Source: Bacteriovoracaceae bacterium
GTDB taxonomy: Bacteria > Bdellovibrionota > Bacteriovoracia > Bacteriovoracales > Bacteriovoracaceae
NCBI GenBank assembly: GCA_023151145.1
Contig: JAKLJM010000122.1
Span: 1 to 6,813, forward strand
DNA length: 6,813 nt
Reading direction: 5' to 3'
The notes under the pieces were generated by a model. It was not told where the DNA came from. It ran no database searches and saw nothing but the letters and a program-made list of their open reading frames with translations. Each line of letters begins with the position of its first letter. The stretch's first letter is position 1. This document shows, in pieces, positions 1 to 5,746 of the stretch. The position numbers and the translations under genes are program-made.

Positions 1-181
1 TTTCTTTTTTTCCTAAAGTTGCACCTAGGAAAAAATGGTTAGTCATATCGTTAAAGGCCAAGTTGGTTTTGTTTTCAGAATGACTTGAATACCCCAATTG
101 CCAATCCAACATGAATGCCGCTTTGGTGATATGAGAAAAGAAAATCATTATGAATAAAATAAAACCAAAAAACATTTTCAT
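1..181 (-). CDS. Exported protein, N-terminal fragment, possible outer-membrane beta-barrel (cut by left edge)
   Basis: Sixty codons read leftward from an ATG at 181 without a stop before the window edge, so the gene is partial. The first 21 residues (MKMFFGFILFIMIFFSHITKA) form a typical signal peptide: a short basic start, a long hydrophobic core rich in Phe and Ile, and a likely cleavage after T-K-A. The mature part starts with AFMLDWQLGYSS, and later reads HFFLGATLGKK. This alternation of hydrophobic and polar residues with aromatic ends is the pattern of outer-membrane beta strands, but 39 mature residues are too few to name a family. A second ATG lies two codons in (175), so the exact start is uncertain. 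The ribosome binding site is weak (GGGG about 6 bases upstream). It follows tyrS on the same strand but is separated from it by a terminator, so it is probably transcribed on its own. Function is not recognised. Confidence 0.6.
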   Translation of the reverse strand, partial: MKMFFGFILFIMIFFSHITKAAFMLDWQLGYSSHSENKTNLAFNDMTNHFFLGATLGKKE

Positions 182-211
182 AGTAACCCCAAAATTAAAG
201 AACCTCTTTAA

Positions 212-217
212 ATCATA
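212..217 (-). promoter_or_regulatory. Possible -10 element for the left-edge gene
   Basis: On the minus strand this reads TATGAT, one mismatch from TATAAT. It lies downstream of the tyrS terminator and about 30 bases upstream of the ATG at 181, which is where an independent promoter for the left-edge gene would be expected. No good -35 box lies 16-18 bases further upstream; the best hexamers there are pyrimidine-rich. It is therefore a weak call in an AT-rich region. Confidence 0.25.
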
Positions 218-247
218 AGGGATTTTAGAAAGTAGGAAAGAGAGGAG

Positions 248-289
248 AAAAAAGAGTTCAATTCCAAGCTTTTTACTCGGAATTGAACT
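248..289 (-). terminator. Intrinsic (Rho-independent) terminator of tyrS
   Basis: An 11-bp perfect inverted repeat (AGTTCAATTCC at 255-265 with GGAATTGAACT at 279-289) surrounds a 13-base loop. Read on the minus strand, the hairpin starts 12 bases after the tyrS stop codon and is followed by CTC and then six T residues (A248-A253 on the plus strand) in a pyrimidine-rich tract. Hairpin plus U-tract just past the stop codon is the classical arrangement. The stem is only moderately GC-rich, in keeping with the base composition. It separates tyrS from the left-edge gene. Confidence 0.85.
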
Positions 290-300
290 TAAGGTTAATT

Positions 301-1593
301 TTAGTGAAACTTTACAACACAGTAGTTTTTCTTACCTTTACGAAGTACTAAACAAGATTCGCTGGCAAGTGACTGCGTGGTGATTTTTAGAGTAATTGAT
401 TCAATCACCGAGTTATTTAGTGAAACACCTTTTTGTTCTACAGATCTTCTGGCTTCACCTTTACTTGCGTACAGAGGAGTTTTACTGAGTAGTTCTAAAA
501 TATCAATTCCGGCATCGAGTTCACTTCGCGAAATTTCTACTGAAGGGACGTCTTGAAAAATGGCCTGAAGATCTTTGTCTTTTAAGTTTTCAATCTTCTC
601 ACCAAAAAACAATTTTGTTGCTTGCTCAGAAGCATTTAACCCTTCTTCACCGTGAACAAAACGAACTAATTCACTGGCCAGTGCTTTTTGGGCCAGTCTT
701 AAATGAGGATTGTTCTTAGTTTCTTCTTCGAGTTTTTCAATTTCTTCCAATGATAAAAAAGTAAAATATTTTAAATATTTTATGACGGAAGTATCATCTG
801 AATTTAAAAGGTATTGATACATTTGGTAAGGTGAAGTCATTTCTGGATCTAAATAAATAGCTGAGCCACCTTCAGATTTTCCGAACTTTCTTCCTTGTGA
901 ATCAGTCACAAGTGGAATGACGAGTCCAAAGACTTGTCTGCCTTCCATCTTACGAGCGTAATCAATTCCCGCAGTAATGTTCCCCCATTGATCTCCACCA
1001 CCCATTTGTAAAACAACCTGATGAGTAGAAGCAAGGTAATGGAAGTCGTAGGCTTGAATCATTTGATAAGTAAATTCAGTAAAAGAAAGTCCTGCTTCAG
1101 AATTAAGACGAGACTTAACAGAATCTTTTGCTAACATCTCAGACATTCTAAATCTTTTTCCAACGTCTCTTAAAAACTCAATGAATGAGAATTTTCCAAT
1201 CCAATCATTATTGTTAACGATGCTGGCAACGTTGCTTGCGCCAGAGGTGAAATCTAAAAATTTTGCGAATTGCTTTTTTTGTGCTTCAACATTTGAGCGA
1301 ATAACGTTTTCGTCTAAAAGAACGCGCTCTGCACTTTTTCCAGAAGGATCACCAATCATACCAGTTGCACCACCAACTAGGACATAAGGTTTATGCCCAT
1401 GAAGCTGTAATCTACGCATGGTAATAATGGCCATTAAATTTCCGATTTGAAGAGATTTAGCCGTCGGATCGTATCCAATGTAAAAAGAAATTTTCTTTTC
1501 ATTTAAAAGTTCTTTGATATCAGGTGATGAGGCATCAAGAATTAAGCCTCGTTTTTCAAGTTCTTCATATAATGGCAACGATGCACTGCTCAT
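301..1593 (-). CDS. tyrS: Tyrosyl-tRNA synthetase
   Basis: This enzyme attaches tyrosine to tRNA-Tyr in the cytoplasm, using ATP through a tyrosyl-adenylate. The 430-residue length is normal for bacterial TyrS. The class I Rossmann core is clear. The HIGH-equivalent region is YIGYDPTAKSLQIGN at residues 38-52, and GGATGMIGDPSGK follows at 74-86. The tyrosine-binding helix (FTYQMIQAYDF, 174-184) contains Y176, Q180 and D183, and GGGDQWGNITAG lies at 198-209. The KMSKS loop appears as KFGKS (236-240), the usual form in this enzyme. The C-terminal S4-type RNA-binding domain covers about 365-430 (ASKGEARRSVEQKGV). The HIGH motif is altered to Q49-I-G-N52. The start is supported by AAGGA at 1599-1603 on the minus strand, five bases from the ATG. 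The gene is followed by its own terminator. The 105 bases upstream hold no T-box or other leader structure that I can see. Identification is secure. Confidence 0.97.
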   Translation of the reverse strand: MSSASLPLYEELEKRGLILDASSPDIKELLNEKKISFYIGYDPTAKSLQIGNLMAIITMRRLQLHGHKPYVLVGGATGMIGDPSGKSAERVLLDENVIRSNVEAQKKQFAKFLDFTSGASNVASIVNNNDWIGKFSFIEFLRDVGKRFRMSEMLAKDSVKSRLNSEAGLSFTEFTYQMIQAYDFHYLASTHQVVLQMGGGDQWGNITAGIDYARKMEGRQVFGLVIPLVTDSQGRKFGKSEGGSAIYLDPEMTSPYQMYQYLLNSDDTSVIKYLKYFTFLSLEEIEKLEEETKNNPHLRLAQKALASELVRFVHGEEGLNASEQATKLFFGEKIENLKDKDLQAIFQDVPSVEISRSELDAGIDILELLSKTPLYASKGEARRSVEQKGVSLNNSVIESITLKITTQSLASESCLVLRKGKKNYCVVKFH

Positions 1594-1698
1594 AATAATC
1601 CTTACAATGGGGAAAGAGTTGAAAGGATTATGCCAGATTTAGGTCAAAAGAGGAAGTGCATCAGCTCATTTTCTAATATCGAATAGCTATTTAATTAC
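1594..1698. other. Intergenic spacer upstream of tyrS
   Basis: This 105-bp gap lies between two minus-strand genes. It holds the tyrS ribosome binding site (AAGGA, minus strand, 1599-1603). A TTGACC (1642-1647) and a CATAAT (1627-1632) are present on the minus strand, but they are only 9 bases apart and cannot pair as a standard promoter; the CATAAT alone may serve as a -10 element. A 10-bp perfect palindrome, AATAGCTATT, lies at 1682-1691 just after the stop codon of the upstream gene, but it has no loop or T-tract and is not a terminator. No intrinsic terminator is visible, so some read-through from the 125-residue gene into tyrS is possible. Confidence 0.5.
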
Positions 1699-2076
1699 TT
1701 AAAATTTTAGAGGAAACTGGTAAGTAGCCTTTGTTCCTTTAATGCCTTTTCTCGTCGATTGAACAACGATTTTGTCGCCTTTTTTATAGTTATAATCTGG
1801 GCAGACAAAATAATTTTTTTCAACGTTACAAGTTGAGAACGAAGCATCGTTAACAGAGATTTCAACATAAGAATTTTCAACAATAGGATTTTTAAAGGCA
1901 ATGTCCAACAAGTAAACGAGAGTTTTTTTGTTTTTAACCACTAACTCGACATGGAATGCCCCAGGCATTGTGATATTTCCACCATTCGGACCAACATTGT
2001 CCATTCCATGGGCCAAGCTACTATTTGCGATAAACTGAGTAAGTAAAAAAAATGTCACAAGCTTAATAATTTTCAC
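1699..2076 (-). CDS. Small secreted protein, putative periplasmic metal-binding partner of the divergent efflux pump
   Basis: The 125-residue product has a signal peptide (residues 1-22: basic start MKIIK, hydrophobic core, cleavage predicted after S-S-L-A). The mature protein would begin HGMDNVGPNGG. A GPNGG segment at 29-33 followed by GAFHVELVVKN (39-49) and a hydrophobic strand (TLVYLLD, 52-58) resembles the His/Gly-Gly segment at the N-terminus of some CzcB/CusB-type adaptors and of small proteins encoded beside heavy-metal pumps. The rest looks like a small all-beta domain. C83 and C92 could form a disulfide in the periplasm. The start is GTG: TAAGGAG lies on the minus strand at 2082-2088, five bases before it, and no ATG is nearby. 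It is transcribed away from the pump operon across a 109-bp shared region, which suggests shared control. Metal binding is inferred from context and pattern; no family name is certain. H23, H42 and the new N-terminus are candidate ligands. Confidence 0.8.
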   Translation of the reverse strand: MKIIKLVTFFLLTQFIANSSLAHGMDNVGPNGGNITMPGAFHVELVVKNKKTLVYLLDIAFKNPIVENSYVEISVNDASFSTCNVEKNYFVCPDYNYKKGDKIVVQSTRKGIKGTKATYQFPLKF

Positions 2077-2185
2077 GTATGCTCCTTAGAAATTTCCCTT
2101 TTAGGGAGTCTTTAACAAGAATACGTATACAATTTAAAAAAGTGACATAAAAATAGGTTTTATATCTAAATAATAAGGAATACTC
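2077..2185. promoter_or_regulatory. Divergent promoter/operator region between the small secreted protein and the pump operon
   Basis: This region must hold the promoters of both divergent units. It carries strong ribosome binding sites at each end: TAAGGAG for the minus gene (2082-2088) and AAGGA for the pump (2175-2179, six bases before its ATG). Plus-strand candidates for the pump promoter are TACAAT (2128-2133, one mismatch from TATAAT, no good -35 partner) and GTGACA (2142-2147) with TCTAAA (2165-2170) at 17 bp spacing. The second pair would start transcription inside the ribosome binding site, which makes it doubtful. Two AT-rich dyads are present: one centred on ATACGTAT and a second with ATAAAA (2147-2152) and TTTTAT (2158-2163). 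No regulator gene is in the window. Confidence 0.5.
2111..2138. promoter_or_regulatory. Candidate operator: dyad centred on ATACGTAT
   Basis: The 8-bp perfect palindrome ATACGTAT (2120-2127 by the pairing A2121-T2128, T2122-A2127, A2123-T2126, C2124-G2125) sits at the centre of a longer imperfect dyad. G2119 pairs with C2130, and outer arms TTTAA (2111-2115) and TTAAA (2134-2138) also match about the same centre. It lies midway in the divergent region and overlaps the possible -10 box TACAAT, a fitting place for a regulator acting on both directions. No known metal-regulator consensus is matched, and AT-rich DNA gives such dyads by chance, so this is tentative. Confidence 0.3.
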
Positions 2186-5100
2186 ATGTTAGATCGGTTG
2201 ATTCAATTTTCTTTAAAAAATCGTCTTTTTATAATGGTATCGGCCGTTTTGGTATTAGTTTACGGCGGCTTAACCCTTCAAGGGTTACCTATAGACGTTT
2301 TTCCTGACTTAAATAAGCCAACTGTTACAGTGATGACTGAAGGGCATGGCATGGCTCCAGAGGAAGTGGAGCTTAAGATAACAGTACCATTAGAAAATGT
2401 CTTAAATGGTCTACCTGGCGTGACTCGTGTGAGGTCAAGTTCTGGAATTGGATTAAGTATTATTTATGTAGAATTTGAATGGGGGAGTGATATTTATCGC
2501 AACAGGCAGTTAGTGGCCGAAAAGCTCTCTGAGGTAAAAGAGAGTTTAGGAAATGAAATTGTTCCATCCATTGGCGCGATTTCTTCTATTATGGGAGAGA
2601 TTCAATTAGTAGGATTAAACTATAAAGACGATCATTTACCGAATTTAAATCCAGTTGATTTAAGAACATTTGCCGATTGGGTAATTAAGCCAAGACTACA
2701 AGCCATCCCTGGAGTTTCGCTCATTACAACGATGGGTGGAGGAGTAAAAGAGTTTCAAATTTTAATTGATGCAAAAAAACTTAATTATTACCAATTCGAA
2801 CTTGAAGATATAGAGCATAAACTTGAGCACGTTGGGCAAAATTCAACAGGTGGATATTTAAATAAGGAAGGGAAAGAGTATTTAATTAGACATCTGGGAA
2901 TGGCTAAAGATGTCAAAGACATTGAAGAGACTGTCATTGGTCAACATCTTGGGAAATTTGTTAGAGTTAAAGACATTGCCAAAGTTGTGATAGGGCCAAA
3001 GGTTAAAAGAGGTGATGCTGGTGTCATGGGTAAAAGAGGTGTCATTCTTAGTATCCAAAAACAACCGGGGGCTTCAACTATTGAGTTATCAAAAAAAGTA
3101 GATGCTGTCCTTTCTGAAATTCAAAAAGAATTACCTGAAAATTATGTACTTCACAAAGATCTCTTTAAGCAATCAGAGTTTATTGAACACTCTATTGGAA
3201 ATGTCAGTGAAGCGTTAAGAGATGCTACAATTTTTATTTCTATCGTTCTATTTCTATTCTTAATGAATATTAGAACAACGATTATTACTTTAACTGCTAT
3301 CCCATTATCATTCGTATTAACTTTTATTGTGTTTAAGTTTTTTGGAATGTCGATCAATACAATGACTTTGGGAGGGTTAGCAATCGCTATTGGGGAACTT
3401 GTTGATGATGCAATTGTTGATGTTGAAAACGTCTTAAGAAGATTGCGAGAAAATGCACAAAATGGTAATCCTAAATCGGTATTAAAGACTATTTTCGAAG
3501 CCTCATCAGAAGTTAGAAATTCTATCGTGTTTGCAACGATTATTGTTATTCTTGTATTTATTCCATTATTTTTTATGCAGGGACTTGAGGGGCGATTATT
3601 TTTACCTCTTGGAGTTTCATACGTAATCTCTTTAGTTGCTTCATTGATTGTATCACTGACAGTAACACCAGTACTATGCTCAATCCTTCTGAAAGATCAC
3701 AAGTTTTTAAGTGAAAAAGATGGCAAATTTGTTATCTGGTTAAAAGAAATAGACAGGAAAATGCTGGAGAAGGCTTTAGTACATCCTAAAATTGTATTAG
3801 GTGCAACTTTAGGATTGTTCTTGATATCACTTGCGATGTTACCTTTTTTAGGAAAAGATTTTTTGCCTAAGTTCAATGAGGGAACAGCTGTTATTAATCT
3901 TCAATCAGAGCCTGGGATTTCATTGGATGAATCTGATCGTATCGGGCGTTTGGCTGAAAATGAATTATTGAAAATACCTGAAGTAAAATCCGTTTCTAGA
4001 AGAACAGGGCGCGCAGAGCAAGACGAGCACGCAGAAGGTGTACATTCATCAGAAATTGATGTTGATTTTAAAGCAACAGGAAGGGACAGAGAAATTGTCT
4101 TAAATGATATTCGTGAAAGTTTAGGGAAAATTCCTGGTACAGTTTTAAATATTGGACAACCAATTTCTCATAGACTTGATCACTTACTTTCTGGTGTAAG
4201 AGCTGAAATAGCTATTAAAATTTTCGGTCCTGATTTGAGTGTTATTAGAAAAAAAGCTTACGAGTTAAAAAACAACTTAGAGCAACATAAAGGACTAGTT
4301 GATCTACAAGTGGAGTTAATTGCCTTAATTCCGCAAATGAAAATAGTCTTAAATCGTGAAAACTTAGCAAAATACGGTGTTGCACCTGGAGATGTGACGG
4401 AGTTTTTAGAGAAAACATTAAATGGAGAAACCGTTGGTAGTGTTCAAGAGGGACAAAAGTTTTTTAATATATTCATGCGTTTTGATGACGAAAGCAAAAA
4501 AGATATTGATGAATTATCTAAAATTCAATTTAAGACTATGCCTAATGGACAAAAAATTACGATTGGTGATTTGGCAGATATTTTTGAAACCAATGGACCT
4601 AATTTAATCAACAGAGAAAATGCCATGAGAAGAGTTGTTGTCTCGGCTAACTTGAGAGACATAACTTTAGATCAAGCCAAAAAAATTATTCAAAGTGAAA
4701 TAGATAAAATTCAATTAAAGCAGGGGTACTATTTTCAATTTGATGGACAAATTGTTGAACATGAAAAAGGTTCTCTTTTAATTCTATTGCTGGGAATCCT
4801 ATCTGTGATTGGTATATTTGTAGTTTTATATATGCATTTTAAATCTTCAATGATTGCCCTTCAGGTCATGTTGAACATTCCCTTGGCCCTTATCGGTAGT
4901 GTTTTTGCCATTTATTTAACCAAAGGCAGTTTGTCACTTGCATCGATTGTTGCTTTCATTACATTATGTGGAATTGCCTCTCGCAATGGGATCATGATGA
5001 TTTCTCATTATCTTCACCTGATGAAATACGAAGGTGAAAGTTTTAATAAGGAAATGATTATTAGAGGATCCTTAGAGCGTTTAGTACCTGTAATGATGAC

Positions 5101-5311
5101 TGCATTTACCGCGGTTTTGGCGTTGATTCCAATTCTTTTTGCTGAGGGAGAACCTGGAAAAGAGATCTTATATCCCTTGTCGGTGGTTATTGTGGGTGGT
5201 TTATTAAGTTCTACTTTATTGGATATGATTGTAACTCCGACTTTTTTCTACTTGTTTGGTAAAGAGTCAGCATTAAGAAATATTCAAGAAGAAATAAAAG
5301 AAGAGTTTTAA
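2186..5311 (+). CDS. Heavy-metal efflux RND permease, CzcA/CusA family
   Basis: Inner-membrane, proton-driven pump that moves metal ions from the periplasm (or cytoplasm) to an outer-membrane channel. Its 1041 residues are full length for the HME-RND family. The layout is canonical: TM1 at about 12-32, the first periplasmic domain to about 340, TM2-6 at about 344-502, TM7 at about 535-553, the second periplasmic domain to about 860, and TM8-12 to about 1025. Family marks include GLPIDVFPDLNKPTV (33-47), TM4 IGELVDDAIVDVEN (402-415), LGKDFLPKFNEG (555-566), GQPISHRLDHLLSGVR (657-672) and ASRNGIMMISH (931-941). In TM4, D407 and E414 match conserved charged residues of CzcA, while the first CzcA Asp is A401; E404, D408 and D412 are further acidic residues. 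By my alignment the three Cu(I)-binding Met of CusA become Asn, Ser and H666, so Cu(I)/Ag(I) transport in the CusA manner is unlikely. His and acidic residues cluster at 611-623. AAGGA lies six bases before the ATG. It heads an operon with a small periplasmic protein and an outer-membrane factor. The family is certain; the substrate is not. Confidence 0.96.
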   Translation: MLDRLIQFSLKNRLFIMVSAVLVLVYGGLTLQGLPIDVFPDLNKPTVTVMTEGHGMAPEEVELKITVPLENVLNGLPGVTRVRSSSGIGLSIIYVEFEWGSDIYRNRQLVAEKLSEVKESLGNEIVPSIGAISSIMGEIQLVGLNYKDDHLPNLNPVDLRTFADWVIKPRLQAIPGVSLITTMGGGVKEFQILIDAKKLNYYQFELEDIEHKLEHVGQNSTGGYLNKEGKEYLIRHLGMAKDVKDIEETVIGQHLGKFVRVKDIAKVVIGPKVKRGDAGVMGKRGVILSIQKQPGASTIELSKKVDAVLSEIQKELPENYVLHKDLFKQSEFIEHSIGNVSEALRDATIFISIVLFLFLMNIRTTIITLTAIPLSFVLTFIVFKFFGMSINTMTLGGLAIAIGELVDDAIVDVENVLRRLRENAQNGNPKSVLKTIFEASSEVRNSIVFATIIVILVFIPLFFMQGLEGRLFLPLGVSYVISLVASLIVSLTVTPVLCSILLKDHKFLSEKDGKFVIWLKEIDRKMLEKALVHPKIVLGATLGLFLISLAMLPFLGKDFLPKFNEGTAVINLQSEPGISLDESDRIGRLAENELLKIPEVKSVSRRTGRAEQDEHAEGVHSSEIDVDFKATGRDREIVLNDIRESLGKIPGTVLNIGQPISHRLDHLLSGVRAEIAIKIFGPDLSVIRKKAYELKNNLEQHKGLVDLQVELIALIPQMKIVLNRENLAKYGVAPGDVTEFLEKTLNGETVGSVQEGQKFFNIFMRFDDESKKDIDELSKIQFKTMPNGQKITIGDLADIFETNGPNLINRENAMRRVVVSANLRDITLDQAKKIIQSEIDKIQLKQGYYFQFDGQIVEHEKGSLLILLLGILSVIGIFVVLYMHFKSSMIALQVMLNIPLALIGSVFAIYLTKGSLSLASIVAFITLCGIASRNGIMMISHYLHLMKYEGESFNKEMIIRGSLERLVPVMMTAFTAVLALIPILFAEGEPGKEILYPLSVVIVGGLLSSTLLDMIVTPTFFYLFGKESALRNIQEEIKEEF

Positions 5312-5326
5312 ATAAGGAGTAATTTT

Positions 5327-5743
5327 ATGTTTAAAAAAGTATTGGTTTCATTATTAGTTCTAGTTGTAAATTTTTCTTTGCTAGCTCATGAAGGACATAA
5401 AGAAGCAGGATTAAAAAGCTTGTATGGTGGTGTAGTAAAGAAAACCACAAATACTTTCGTGGAAGTTGTTCAAGAAGGAAAAGAGGTTCAGTTATTTGTA
5501 AGAGATCATGACGACAAGATGATTCCCTTAACGGATTTACAGATAGGTGGGGAAGTGAAGGATTCAAAGAAAAAAAGTGAACCACTAAAAGTTGCAGCTA
5601 TCTCCAATAAACATTTTAAAGTTTTAAATGATGTAAGCAAACATCCATTTTTTTCTTTGAAAGTTATGATCTCAGGCAAAATAAAGAACACGAAATTTGC
5701 TAAAGAAGAAGTGGTTTTTAACTTAGAAAATTCAATGGAATAA
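5327..5743 (+). CDS. Small secreted His-containing protein in the efflux operon, putative periplasmic metal-binding accessory
   Basis: The 138-residue product has a signal peptide (MFKK, then a Leu/Val core to about residue 20) with predicted cleavage after S-L-L-A, so the mature protein would begin HEGHKEAG. H21 and H24, with the free N-terminus, are candidate metal ligands. It continues with LYGGVV (32-37), FVEVVQEGKEVQLFVRDHDDKM (from 44, with H61 in an acidic stretch) and then a Lys-rich, probably all-beta C-terminal half. The Gly-Gly, then F-V-E-V-V, then hydrophobic strand order recalls the small divergent protein at 1699-2076 and the N-terminal metal-binding part of some CzcB-type adaptors. 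It starts 15 bp after the permease stop, with AAGGAG at 5314-5319, seven bases from the ATG, and its stop is 3 bp before the outer-membrane factor, so the three are surely cotranscribed. It has no membrane-fusion (HlyD/lipoyl) domain and is too short to be the adaptor. A CusF-like delivery role is possible but CusF homology is not evident. Confidence 0.85.
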   Translation: MFKKVLVSLLVLVVNFSLLAHEGHKEAGLKSLYGGVVKKTTNTFVEVVQEGKEVQLFVRDHDDKMIPLTDLQIGGEVKDSKKKSEPLKVAAISNKHFKVLNDVSKHPFFSLKVMISGKIKNTKFAKEEVVFNLENSME

Positions 5744-5746
5744 ATA

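Noticed and set aside
1181..1387. 68-codon plus-strand frame inside tyrS
   Set aside because: Antisense shadow of the conserved TyrS catalytic domain.
1627..1647. TTGACC and CATAAT as a tyrS promoter
   Set aside because: The two boxes are only 9 bases apart instead of about 17, so they cannot form one sigma-70 promoter; a sigma-54 reading of TGGCA also fails for lack of the downstream GC.
1707..1901. 64-codon minus-strand frame overlapping the 125-residue gene in another frame
   Set aside because: The 125-residue frame has the signal peptide and ribosome binding site; this one is a Leu/Lys-rich frame shadow.
2142..2170. GTGACA / TCTAAA as the pump promoter
   Set aside because: Spacing is ideal, but transcription would start at about 2177, inside the ribosome binding site, which is hard to reconcile with the strong site used.
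2882..3357. Two minus-strand frames of 60 and 68 codons inside the permease gene
   Set aside because: Both are antisense to conserved RND sequence and show no independent features.
4422..4607. 61-codon plus-strand frame inside the permease gene
   Set aside because: Out-of-frame overlap with the second periplasmic domain; no ribosome binding site or domain.
5331..5585. 84-codon minus-strand frame opposite the 138-residue protein
   Set aside because: It lies wholly inside a gene with a signal peptide and a strong ribosome binding site, and its His/Leu-rich translation is a shadow.
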